This document shows positions 1-7,724 of a stretch of 64,000 nucleotides of DNA, in pieces. Source of the stretch: Clostridium zeae (GTDB lineage Bacteria; Bacillota; Clostridia; Clostridiales; Clostridiaceae); the NCBI RefSeq assembly GCF_017312485.1, contig NZ_BMBA01000001.1, forward strand, positions 1,192,396-1,256,395. The letters are read 5' to 3'. The notes beneath the pieces were generated by a model. That model was not told the DNA's origin and made no database searches. It saw only the letters and a program-made list of their open reading frames with translations. The translations under genes and the position numbers were made by a program. The stretch's first letter is position 1, and each line of letters opens with the position of its first letter.

Positions 1-102
1 TTTAGGTATTTCAATTTTTCCTACTAAAGCCAGAATAAATATTAAAGAGTTTATAATTAAATTAATCCACGGTTAATTATTATTAAAATCTTAGCTAAAT
101 AA

Positions 103-131
103 TTAAGTTACCACAATATATATGTTATAAT
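103..131 (+). promoter_or_regulatory. Predicted sigma-A promoter of the thrE-type operon
   Basis: A consensus TATAAT -10 box lies at 126-131. A weak -35 (TTAAGT, 103-108) sits exactly 17 bases upstream. The predicted start is near 138, the first base of a stem closing the leader structure at 138-270. The bases before this (1-102) are AT-rich and show no gene. Confidence 0.55.
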
Positions 132-137
132 ACAACT

Positions 138-270
138 GGTGCGATTTTAACATAGTGATTTTATGGAGTAAACTTCAATTATACGGGTCGGAAACTGCTG
201 ATAGTTAAGGTTATAAGATCAAACGAATATTAAGCTTATAAATGTACCTGGTATAAATTCCTGTAGCACC
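138..270 (+). promoter_or_regulatory. Candidate structured 5' leader RNA of unknown class
   Basis: GGTGC at 138-142 can pair with GCACC at 266-270, enclosing about 130 nt. Inside, TTATAAG (211-217) pairs perfectly with CTTATAA (235-241), and AGG (208-210) can extend this to CCT (247-249) across a five-base bulge. The stretch is less AT-rich than its surroundings, and it lies between the predicted promoter and the exporter start codon at 324. No terminator follows, so control would be translational if it is a switch. I do not recognise a known riboswitch, T-box or ribosomal leader consensus. The function is inference from position and pairing only. Confidence 0.4.
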
Positions 271-323
271 GTTAATATTAAAACACTACTAATAATCAAT
301 TATTAAATTTCGATGAGGTTATT

Positions 324-1091
324 ATGGACATAAATAGAATTTTACATGTTGCCACCTTCGCTGGCCAAATTATACTAGAGAGCGGTGGAGAAACTTACAG
401 GGTTGAAGAAACCATTTGGAGAATATGTAAAGCTTTCGGAGTAGAATATGCTGAAAGTTTTGTTACACCTACAGGTATAATGTCTTCTGTTTCAGATGAA
501 AATCATAAAACTACCTCTCTTATAAAGAGGATACATAGAAGAACTGTTAACCTAGAAAAAATCTCTAAAGTTAATGATTTGTCACGAAATATAAAAACTT
601 TAAATCTTACAGTTGATCAATTTTATAACGAGCTTATCAATATTGAAAACGGAAAAAGATATAGTGCTCCTGTAACAGTATTTTTCTCTGCCTTAGGTGC
701 TGCTGCATTTTCCATATTGTTTGGCGGCAATATTAAGGATTTTCTTTCTGCCTTTATCATTGGAGTTGTTATAAAGTTATTTTCGAATCTCTGCAGTGAG
801 TTTAGCATAAATGACTTCTTCATAAATAGTATAAGCGGCTCTATAGTTGCAGGTATGGCTCTAATTTTAGTTAGTGAAGGTATAGGTTCTAATGTAGATA
901 AAGTTATAATAGGTTCAGTAATGCTCCTAGTTCCAGGTCTAGCAATAACAAATGCTATACGAGATACTATTGCCGGCGATTTAGTTTCTGGACTTACAAG
1001 AGCTGCTGAAGCATTCTTAATAGCTATCTCTATTGCTGTTGGGACCGGTGTTGTGCTAATTCTTTGGTTTAATAAGTTTGGGGGTATATAA
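324..1091 (+). CDS. Threonine/serine exporter family protein, ThrE_1/DUF1212 subunit
   Basis: This 255-residue membrane protein belongs to the ThrE family, in which the large subunit carries an N-terminal soluble region followed by about five transmembrane helices. The N-terminal signature GGETYRVEETIWRICKAFGV (about residues 20-39) is typical of this family. Hydrophobic segments run from about residue 110 to the end. In Corynebacterium, ThrE exports L-threonine and L-serine by proton motive force; the substrate here is inferred. In many Firmicutes the transporter is split in two, and the small subunit follows directly at 1093. The start is preceded by GATGAGG. The gene has its own promoter and a long leader. 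Confidence 0.85.
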   Translation: MDINRILHVATFAGQIILESGGETYRVEETIWRICKAFGVEYAESFVTPTGIMSSVSDENHKTTSLIKRIHRRTVNLEKISKVNDLSRNIKTLNLTVDQFYNELINIENGKRYSAPVTVFFSALGAAAFSILFGGNIKDFLSAFIIGVVIKLFSNLCSEFSINDFFINSISGSIVAGMALILVSEGIGSNVDKVIIGSVMLLVPGLAITNAIRDTIAGDLVSGLTRAAEAFLIAISIAVGTGVVLILWFNKFGGI

Positions 1092-1092
1092 T

Positions 1093-1560
1093 ATGTTGTT
1101 TAAAGAAACTATAGCTGCTTTTATTGCTACCTTCGGATTTGGTATAATCTTTAATATAAAAGGAAAAAACTTAATTTTTTCTTCTATCGGTGGTATGATA
1201 AGCTGGATAATTTATAAACTTGCTCTGCAGAAAACAGGTTCAGATATAGCTGGTCTATTTATTTCATCAATTGTATTCAGTGCGTATTCTGAAGCATGTG
1301 CTAGAATACTTAAAACTCCAGTTACTACAATAGTTATTTGTGCCCTTATACCTCTTGTGCCAGGTGGAGGAATGTATTATACAATGTACGAAGCTATTAG
1401 AGGAGATATGAATAAATCTTTTCAAACTTTAGCTACAACTTTAGCAAGTGCTGGAACATTGGCACTGGGAGTAATATTTGTTTCAACAATCACGAGATTG
1501 ATTAGTTCTGCTAGGCATCATTATATAGAGTTAATAGATAAGAATAGACGACCATATTGA
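1093..1560 (+). CDS. Threonine/serine exporter small subunit, ThrE_2/DUF3815
   Basis: This 155-residue, very hydrophobic protein has four to five predicted transmembrane helices and the ThrE_2 signature LIPLVPGGGMYYTMYEAIRGD (about residues 88-108). It matches the C-terminal half of full-length ThrE, so it should pair with the 324-1091 product to form one exporter. I chose ATG 1093 because GGGGGT at 1080-1085 gives a ribosome site eight bases upstream. An in-frame TTG at 1078 would place that site inside the gene. The preceding stop codon ends at 1091, so the two genes are almost abutting and probably translationally coupled. Confidence 0.85.
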   Translation: MLFKETIAAFIATFGFGIIFNIKGKNLIFSSIGGMISWIIYKLALQKTGSDIAGLFISSIVFSAYSEACARILKTPVTTIVICALIPLVPGGGMYYTMYEAIRGDMNKSFQTLATTLASAGTLALGVIFVSTITRLISSARHHYIELIDKNRRPY

Positions 1561-1571
1561 TTCTAATCATC

Positions 1572-1608
1572 AAAAATAGGCATCCCATTAGGAATGCCTA
1601 TTTTTTTT
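1572..1608. terminator. Bidirectional intrinsic terminator between thrE operon and csoR
   Basis: The inverted repeat ATAGGCATCCC / GGAATGCCTAT has a four-base loop. It is flanked by an A-run on the left and eight Ts on the right, so it can terminate both the exporter operon and the converging csoR-family gene. Confidence 0.9.
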
Positions 1609-1615
1609 AATCAAA

Positions 1616-1912
1616 TTACTTCATAAAGGTATTTATTGTTTTAATCAGCTGTTGTAAACCTTCTTCTGCGTCTGAATCATTAGGAATGCCCATACAATTT
1701 CTCGCATAATCTTCTATAATCAATGCTCCAACCTTATTTATAGCCGCTCTAATAGCTGCTATTTGAACAAGAACATCTGGACAGCATACATTTTTATCTA
1801 TCATTCCATGAATGCCTTTAACTTGACCTTCTATTCTTCTTAGCCTTACTAATATATCCTTCTTAAGCTTTTCACTTTTTTCATCTACCATATCATCAAT
1901 TATTTCATCCAT
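1616..1912 (-). CDS. CsoR/RcnR/CstR-family transcriptional repressor
   Basis: This 98-residue all-helical protein has the DUF156 signature RLRRIEGQVKGIHGMI and the core CPDVLVQIAAIRAAI. Family members are tetrameric repressors released by copper, nickel/cobalt, formaldehyde or persulfides. Both conserved cysteines are present (CCPDVL and the ARNC motif). The histidine that completes the copper site four residues before the second cysteine is a tyrosine (DYARNC). This makes a Cu(I) sensor less likely and a persulfide-type (CstR-like) or unknown signal possible. No metal exporter or sulfur gene is adjacent. AGGAGTG precedes the start, and a palindrome just upstream suggests autoregulation. Confidence 0.85.
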   Translation of the reverse strand: MDEIIDDMVDEKSEKLKKDILVRLRRIEGQVKGIHGMIDKNVCCPDVLVQIAAIRAAINKVGALIIEDYARNCMGIPNDSDAEEGLQQLIKTINTFMK

Positions 1913-1930
1913 AATATATCACTCCTGTTA

Positions 1931-1951
1931 GTATACCAGTATACGGTATAT
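1931..1951. promoter_or_regulatory. Putative CsoR-family operator
   Basis: TATACC (1932-1937) and GGTATA (1945-1950) form an inverted repeat around a seven-base spacer, 20-40 bases upstream of the csoR-family start codon. The ATACC...GGTAT half-sites resemble operators described for CsoR/CstR proteins. Assignment to this regulator is inferred from position and motif style. Confidence 0.5.
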
Positions 1952-2058
1952 ATTGTATCATCTGAGGCTCTTTTATACAATAAATAACTTCTTTAATACA
2001 AAGAATTACATTTGAAATTTCTAAATTGAGTTATCATAAAAATTTTATTTTTTATATA

Positions 2059-2096
2059 AAAAAATAACCCCAATAATAAATATTGAAGTTATTTTC
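2059..2096 (-). terminator. Intrinsic terminator after aspS
   Basis: On the minus strand an imperfect stem (AAATAACTTCAATA with TATTGGGGTTATTT) follows the aspS stop and is trailed by a T-rich stretch. It closes the long relA-to-aspS gene block. Confidence 0.7.
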
Positions 2097-2127
2097 CATA
2101 TCATCAACTGCTTTAATTTACAGCAGT

Positions 2128-3912
2128 TTATTTTTCACTTTTTACAGTTGCAATTCCAAGCTCTGTTAATTGTTTTTCATCCACAACATTTGGAGCTTCA
2201 GTTAAATAACAGAATGCATTTTGATTCTTAGGGAATGTTATAACATCTTTAATGTTATCAGTACCAGCTAAGAACATTATCATTCTATCAAGACCAAATG
2301 CTAATCCTCCGTGAGGTGGTGGTCCGAATTTAAAGGCTTCAAGTAAGAATCCAAACTTTTCCCAAGCTGATTCAGTTGTAAAGCCTAGAGCTTCAAACAT
2401 CTTTTCTTGAAGTTTAGTATCGTGGATTCTTATAGATCCTCCACCAAGTTCTTCTCCATTAAGAACTAAGTCATAAGCCTTAGCTCTAACCTTTCCAGGT
2501 TCAGATGTTAAGAATTCAATATCTTCATCCATTGGCATTGTGAATGGATGATGTGCTGCAAAATATCTTCCTTCTTCTTCATCATATTCGAAAAGTGGGA
2601 ACTCAGTAATCCATGTGAAGTTAAATTCATTCTTATCCTTTATTAAATCAAACTTCTTAGCCAATTCTAATCTTAGTTGTCCTAAGCTTTGGAAAACTAC
2701 AGAGTTTTTATCTGCAACGATTAAAATTAAATCTCCGTCTTCTGCATTCATTGTATTTATAATATTTTTAAGTTCATCTTCCTTTAAGAACTTAGCTATT
2801 GGAGATTTAACTTCTCCATCTTTAAGTTGGATCCAAGCTAATCCTTTAGCTTTGAATGTCTTAACGAATTCACCTAATCTATCTATATCTTTTCTTCCCA
2901 TAGAAGCTCCACCTTTTAAGTTAAGAGCTCTAACAGATCCGTTATTTGCTATTGCATCAGCAAACACTTTAAATTCTGCAAATTTAACAGCTTCAGTAAG
3001 ATCAGTAATTTCCATACCAAATCTTAAATCTGGTTTATCTGAACCGTATTTTTCCATACCTTCTTTAAAAGTCATTCTCTTTATTGGAAGTTTAACTTCC
3101 ACACCTAAAACTTCTTTAAATACATGAGCTATTAATCCTTCATTTAATGCAATTACATCATCAGCTTCAACAAAGCTCATTTCAAGGTCAACTTGAGTAA
3201 ATTCAGGCTGTCTGTTAGCTCTTAAATCTTCATCTCTAAAGCATTTAGCTATTTGGAAGTATTTATCAAAACCTGAAACCATTAAAAGTTGTTTAAATAA
3301 CTGTGGTGATTGAGGTAATGCATAAAACATTCCCGGATAATTTCTTGAAGGCACTAGATAGTCTCTAGCTCCTTCAGGAGTTGACTTTGTTAGTATTGGA
3401 GTTTCAACTTCTAAGAAGCCATTATTATCTAGATAATCTCTTATAGCTTTAGTAGCTCTGTGTCTTATCATGAATATATTTTGCATATCCGGTCTTCTTA
3501 GATCAAGATATCTATATTTTAATCTTATATTTTCAGCTGCATCTAAATTTTCTTTTATATATATAGGTGGAGTTTCAGATTCAGATAATATTTTTATGTA
3601 CTCAGCCTTTAGTTCTACCATACCAGTTAGAATATTGTTGTTCGGAGCTTCTCTTTTTACTACTTCACCAGTAACAGCAATACAGTATTCTGATCTTATA
3701 CTGCCAGCTTTGTTAAATGCTTCACTGTTTATCTCATCTCCAAAAACAACTTGAAGTATTCCTGTTCTATCTCTTAAATCTACGAATTCTAATCCGCCTA
3801 AATTTCTTCTTCTTTGAACCCATCCCATTACTGTTATGTTTTCGCCTATATTACTTTCTCTTACTTCACCACACATTATGGTTCTCTTTAATCCTTGTAA
3901 TGCTTCACCCAT
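2128..3912 (-). CDS. aspS: Aspartate--tRNA ligase
   Basis: This class II synthetase charges tRNA-Asp with aspartate in the cytoplasm. Its 594 residues match the bacterial-type enzyme. An N-terminal OB-fold anticodon-binding domain (about residues 15-105, with VMGWVQRRRNLGGLEFVDLRDR) is followed by the catalytic core with motif 2 (FRDEDLRANRQPEFTQ), the inserted bacterial GAD domain, and motif 3 (GLAFGLDRMIMFL) near the C-terminus. It lies 11 bases after hisS, as in Bacillus and Clostridium, and ends at a terminator. Nothing here tells whether it also charges tRNA-Asn. No T-box is present, because the gene is internal to an operon. Confidence 0.97.
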   Translation of the reverse strand: MGEALQGLKRTIMCGEVRESNIGENITVMGWVQRRRNLGGLEFVDLRDRTGILQVVFGDEINSEAFNKAGSIRSEYCIAVTGEVVKREAPNNNILTGMVELKAEYIKILSESETPPIYIKENLDAAENIRLKYRYLDLRRPDMQNIFMIRHRATKAIRDYLDNNGFLEVETPILTKSTPEGARDYLVPSRNYPGMFYALPQSPQLFKQLLMVSGFDKYFQIAKCFRDEDLRANRQPEFTQVDLEMSFVEADDVIALNEGLIAHVFKEVLGVEVKLPIKRMTFKEGMEKYGSDKPDLRFGMEITDLTEAVKFAEFKVFADAIANNGSVRALNLKGGASMGRKDIDRLGEFVKTFKAKGLAWIQLKDGEVKSPIAKFLKEDELKNIINTMNAEDGDLILIVADKNSVVFQSLGQLRLELAKKFDLIKDKNEFNFTWITEFPLFEYDEEEGRYFAAHHPFTMPMDEDIEFLTSEPGKVRAKAYDLVLNGEELGGGSIRIHDTKLQEKMFEALGFTTESAWEKFGFLLEAFKFGPPPHGGLAFGLDRMIMFLAGTDNIKDVITFPKNQNAFCYLTEAPNVVDEKQLTELGIATVKSEK

Positions 3913-3923
3913 GGTGTATCCTC

Positions 3924-5180
3924 CTATTGCTCTTTTATTAATTTAGCTAAGAAATCTAAATCAGTAAGATTTACTATGCTTTCTTCGCCATTACTCATAT
4001 TTTTAAGTTTTGCAGATTTATTTGCAATTTCATCTTCACCTAATATTAAAGTGAATCTTGCTCCTATTTTATTAGCATATTTCATTTGAGCTTTAACACT
4101 CTTCTTCATATGATCACATTCACAGTATATTCCATTTTTTCTTAAATCGCAAATCAATTTTAATGCTTCAAAATTAGATTTTTCCCCAATAGATCCAACA
4201 AATAAGTCAATATAATTTGGTTTTGGAATCTCCACTCCTTGATTTTCTATTATCATAAGAAGTCTTTCAAGTCCTAATCCAAATCCAAAAGCTGGCATTG
4301 AAGGACCGCCAATTTCTTCAATAAGCTTATCATATCTTCCTCCACCACAAACTGTTAATCCATCATGGATTATCTCAAAAACTGTTTTTGTATAATAATC
4401 TAAGCCTCTTACTATTTTAGAATCAACATTATATTTTATCCCTAATGCATCTAAGTACCCTTTCAAGTTATCAAAATGAATACTGCACTCTTCACAAATG
4501 AAGTCTAGTATAACCGGAGCCTTTTCAGTGATTCCCTTACACTTGTGTTCTTTACAGTCAAGTATTCTCATAGGATTTCTTTCAAATCTAGTTTTACAGG
4601 TTGCACAAAGATTATCGTAATTTTCCTTAAGATACTCTTTAAGCGCATTGTTAAACTTTTCTCTACAATGAGGACATCCCAAACTGTTTATATTTAAACT
4701 AAGATCATTCAGTCCAAACTCTCCTAAAGCTCTCATTGCAAGTGATATAATTTCAGCATCTATAGATGCTTCTTTAGATCCAAATACCTCTATACCATAT
4801 TGATGAAACTGTCTTAATCTACCCTTTTGAACATTTTCATATCTAAATGCAGGCGTAAAATAATAAAGCTTTGTAGGCTGTGCATCTGCATACAGGCTGC
4901 TTTCAATAAAAGCTCTAACTGCTGGCGCAGTTCCTTCTGGCTTTAAAGTTACACTTCTTCCACCTTTATCTTCAAAAGTGTACATTTCCTTTTGAACGAT
5001 ATCAGTGGTCTCTCCAACTCCTCTTAAGAATAATTCTGTATGTTCAAACATAGGAGTTCTTATTTCTCTTATACCATATTCTCTTGATAATTTTCTAAAC
5101 TTCTCTTCTACATAATGCCATTTATATGCGTCACTTGGCAGCATATCCTTGGTTCCTTTAGGTGCCTGTATTGATGACAT
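3924..5180 (-). CDS. hisS: Histidine--tRNA ligase
   Basis: This 418-residue class II synthetase attaches histidine to tRNA-His. It shows the HisRS signatures [10 protein letters not shown] at the N-terminus, motif 2 ([23 protein letters not shown]), the histidine-binding motif [13 protein letters not shown] and motif 3 (GFGLGLERL). A C-terminal anticodon-binding domain follows from about residue 325. It also carries paired cysteines (CPHC, CATC, CKEHKC, CEEC) forming a zinc-binding-like insert, common in Firmicutes HisRS. It sits between hemZ and aspS with short gaps, within one transcription unit. Confidence 0.97.
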   Translation of the reverse strand: MSSIQAPKGTKDMLPSDAYKWHYVEEKFRKLSREYGIREIRTPMFEHTELFLRGVGETTDIVQKEMYTFEDKGGRSVTLKPEGTAPAVRAFIESSLYADAQPTKLYYFTPAFRYENVQKGRLRQFHQYGIEVFGSKEASIDAEIISLAMRALGEFGLNDLSLNINSLGCPHCREKFNNALKEYLKENYDNLCATCKTRFERNPMRILDCKEHKCKGITEKAPVILDFICEECSIHFDNLKGYLDALGIKYNVDSKIVRGLDYYTKTVFEIIHDGLTVCGGGRYDKLIEEIGGPSMPAFGFGLGLERLLMIIENQGVEIPKPNYIDLFVGSIGEKSNFEALKLICDLRKNGIYCECDHMKKSVKAQMKYANKIGARFTLILGEDEIANKSAKLKNMSNGEESIVNLTDLDFLAKLIKEQ

Positions 5181-5196
5181 GTTACTACCTCCAAAA

Positions 5197-6621
5197 CTAA
5201 TATAATGTGTTAAATAAGGTTATTTTACCTTCTATCATTTCGTCAATTCTATTTATATATTCTTTAACATCCTTAACATTTCCAAAGCGCTCTATTCTAT
5301 TTTCATCCAAAAACACCACTTTTGACACAGCATCTGCCCCTAAAGCTATTATGGTTTGGCTATCTTCAATCATTTGAATATTATATATACATTCTTTATC
5401 AACCTTTGAATAGCCCACATTCTCCATGTTTCCAACCATATTTTTTTGCCTATACATATAGTATGGGTGCATATCTAAATCTTCAGCCAGCTTTTTAGTC
5501 TCTTTGTACATTTTATTAAGTTCTTCCTGCTTCGGAATATGAATAGTCTGTTTTAAAACTAGGTTCTCATGCAATCTAGAACTTCTCTTTATAGACATTC
5601 CATGTACAGTTAAGCTCTCTGGTTTTAGCTCAAGTATTCTTCTATAGGTATTTTCTACTTCTTTCAAACCTTCATTTGGTAAACCAACAATAATATCCAT
5701 ATTTATATTATCAAAGCCTAAACTTCTGGCAAGATTGAATTTGTCTATTACATCTTCTACAGAATGATTTCTACCTATTTCTTTTAAAGTAATATCATTC
5801 ATAGTTTGAGGATTTATACTTATTCTATCTACTGAATACCTTCTCATTGTTTCGAGCTTTTTTGAAGTTATACTATCAGGTCTTCCACACTCCACTGTAA
5901 ACTCTTTAATATTCTTATCTAAAACAAAGCTTTCATATACCTTTTTCATTATATCTTCAAATTGTTCATCATCTACTGCAGTAGGTGTACCACCACCAAA
6001 ATAGACAGTTTCAATAATCAAATCTTTGCTTTCTACATAATCTTTAATAGAACCAATTTCTTTCGAAAGAGCTTCTAAATAAGGATCAACTTGTTTCTTA
6101 CATCCACCGATTGGATTAGATGCGAAAGAACAATACAAACACCTTGTTGGACAAAATGGCATTCCAACATATATGCTAATGATTTTTGAATCTTTATTTA
6201 TAAACTTCTCTTCATATTTAGCCACTTCAATACATAGTTCAGCCTTCTCTTTTTCCACCAAAAACTCATCAGAATAATGCTTAACTATTTCCTCTTCTGA
6301 AACACCTTCGTTTATAAGCTTCAATGCTCTCTTACTAGGCCTTATTCCAATCATTGTTCCCCATGGATATTTTTCGCCAGTAAGACTTGATAAAGCAGTA
6401 AAAATACTCTTTTTTATCTCTTCTTTTTTACCGTCTTTTATATTTCCTTCAAAAAGAATTTCTTGGTCTTTAAGCAATTCCATATAATCACCATTTATAG
6501 ACACGCAGAAATCTTCACCTTCCTTAACAAAAGAAATGTCTTGAAAGGTGAAGAAAATATTAAACATTTGATATACATCATACCTATACTTTTCATCATT
6601 TAGTTTTATCTTAATTTCCAT
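5197..6621 (-). CDS. hemZ: Coproporphyrinogen III oxidase-like radical SAM enzyme HemZ
   Basis: This 474-residue oxygen-independent coproporphyrinogen dehydrogenase-like protein uses S-adenosylmethionine and a [4Fe-4S] cluster. The cluster motif is CPTRCLYC (about residues 157-164), preceded by IYVGMPF and followed by YFGGGTPTA, the usual SAM-binding glycine motif. The roughly 150-residue N-terminal region separates HemZ from HemN. HemZ enzymes are annotated in heme synthesis, but many clostridia lack a complete heme pathway, so the physiological substrate is uncertain. AAGGAGCG precedes the ATG. It lies between the MBL hydrolase and hisS, the position it occupies in many clostridia. Confidence 0.88.
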   Translation of the reverse strand: MEIKIKLNDEKYRYDVYQMFNIFFTFQDISFVKEGEDFCVSINGDYMELLKDQEILFEGNIKDGKKEEIKKSIFTALSSLTGEKYPWGTMIGIRPSKRALKLINEGVSEEEIVKHYSDEFLVEKEKAELCIEVAKYEEKFINKDSKIISIYVGMPFCPTRCLYCSFASNPIGGCKKQVDPYLEALSKEIGSIKDYVESKDLIIETVYFGGGTPTAVDDEQFEDIMKKVYESFVLDKNIKEFTVECGRPDSITSKKLETMRRYSVDRISINPQTMNDITLKEIGRNHSVEDVIDKFNLARSLGFDNINMDIIVGLPNEGLKEVENTYRRILELKPESLTVHGMSIKRSSRLHENLVLKQTIHIPKQEELNKMYKETKKLAEDLDMHPYYMYRQKNMVGNMENVGYSKVDKECIYNIQMIEDSQTIIALGADAVSKVVFLDENRIERFGNVKDVKEYINRIDEMIEGKITLFNTLY

Positions 6622-6647
6622 ATACGCTCCTTACATAAAGGTATAAA

Positions 6648-7247
6648 CTATTCTAAAAATGGATTATTACTTCTTTCGAATCCGATAGTTGTAGTATCCC
6701 CATGACCAGGCAATACTCTTACAGAATCATCTAAAACCATTAGCTTTTCTGTGATACTATTTATCAAAGTGGCGAAATCTCCACCTGTAAAGTCAGTTCT
6801 TCCTATCGACTGTTGGAATAAAGTATCACCAGATATAAGTATATCACCTATTAAGAAGCTTATTCCACCAGGTGTATGCCCCGGTGTGTGTATGCATTTA
6901 ATCTTAATGCCTGCAAACTCTAACTCTTGTTCATCTGCAAGATAGTGATTAGCCTTTGGCAAGTTGCCAAAAACATAAGTATTTTTAAGTATGAGTTCTT
7001 CTTCAATTTCATTTATATAAAATTCCACTCCATACTTATCCATAATATCTACCACTGCACCAACATGGTCAAAATGCCCATGGGTTATTAGAATTACTAC
7101 TGGCTTTATATTTTTAGAATCTATAAAATCTATTATCTTTTCACTATCTGCACCTGGATCTATAATAATTCCTTCATTAGACTCGTCATTTACAACAATA
7201 TAACAATTTTCAAGATTTGAACCAACTGGAATTCTAGCTATATTCAT
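6648..7247 (-). CDS. MBL-fold metallo-hydrolase, glyoxalase II-like (YqgX type)
   Basis: This 199-residue metallo-beta-lactamase-fold hydrolase has the binuclear metal motif THGHFDHVGA (about residues 55-64). Further ligands follow: HTPGHTPG, SGDTLF and the C-terminal LPGHGDTT. Family members include hydroxyacylglutathione hydrolase and bacillithiol-related hydrolases. Clostridia usually lack glutathione, so the thioester substrate is unknown. It is tightly packed between dtd and hemZ. The same neighbourhood in other Firmicutes suggests a housekeeping role. Confidence 0.85.
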   Translation of the reverse strand: MNIARIPVGSNLENCYIVVNDESNEGIIIDPGADSEKIIDFIDSKNIKPVVILITHGHFDHVGAVVDIMDKYGVEFYINEIEEELILKNTYVFGNLPKANHYLADEQELEFAGIKIKCIHTPGHTPGGISFLIGDILISGDTLFQQSIGRTDFTGGDFATLINSITEKLMVLDDSVRVLPGHGDTTTIGFERSNNPFLE

Positions 7248-7259
7248 ATTAAGTCCTCC

Positions 7260-7709
7260 TTAAAAATTCTTTTTACTATCAAGTATTAAAGTTACTGGCC
7301 CATCATTTAATATCTGAACCTTCATATCCGCTCCAAACATTCCTGTTTCTACTTTTAGGTCCTCACTTTTGCACATATCAACAAACATATCATAAAGTTT
7401 TTTTGCTTCTTCTCCGCCAAGTGCTTCCATGAAATTAGGTCTTCTTCCTTTTCTACAATCGCCATACAAAGTAAACTGAGATATTAAAAGAAGTTCACCA
7501 TTTACATCTTGAAGAGATTTATTCATCTTTCCATTTTCATCTTCAAATACTCTAAGATTTATGATTTTGTCCTTTATGTACTTTAAGTCATCAACACTAT
7601 CGTCTTTACTTATACCTAAAAGCACATTAAAACCAGTAGCTATTTCACCTACGATATTGTTATCAACAGTAACAGAAGAGCTCTTTACTCTTTGAACAAC
7701 TGCTCTCAT
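7260..7709 (-). CDS. dtd: D-aminoacyl-tRNA deacylase
   Basis: This 149-residue enzyme removes D-amino acids (and glycine mischarged on tRNA-Ala) from tRNA, protecting translation fidelity. The start [17 protein letters not shown], the motif [21 protein letters not shown] and the C-terminal NDGPVT (with the Gly-cisPro pair used for chiral rejection) are diagnostic. The length is exactly the family norm. It lies 15 bases after relA, an association conserved from Bacillus to clostridia, and is followed 12 bases on by the MBL hydrolase. Confidence 0.95.
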   Translation of the reverse strand: MRAVVQRVKSSSVTVDNNIVGEIATGFNVLLGISKDDSVDDLKYIKDKIINLRVFEDENGKMNKSLQDVNGELLLISQFTLYGDCRKGRRPNFMEALGGEEAKKLYDMFVDMCKSEDLKVETGMFGADMKVQILNDGPVTLILDSKKNF

Positions 7710-7724
7710 TCCATCACATCCTAT

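Noticed and set aside
138-270. Assignment of the leader to a named riboswitch (lysine, SAM, cobalamin, ZTP, purine)
   Set aside because: The conserved core sequences of those classes are not present. It is reported only as an unclassified candidate.
2615-3127. 170-codon plus-strand frame opposite aspS
   Set aside because: It is a Ser/Leu/Asn-rich antisense shadow created by the codon use of aspS.
5181-5200. Possible T-box leader for hisS or aspS
   Set aside because: Both genes follow the previous stop codon within 20 bases, so there is no room for a T-box.
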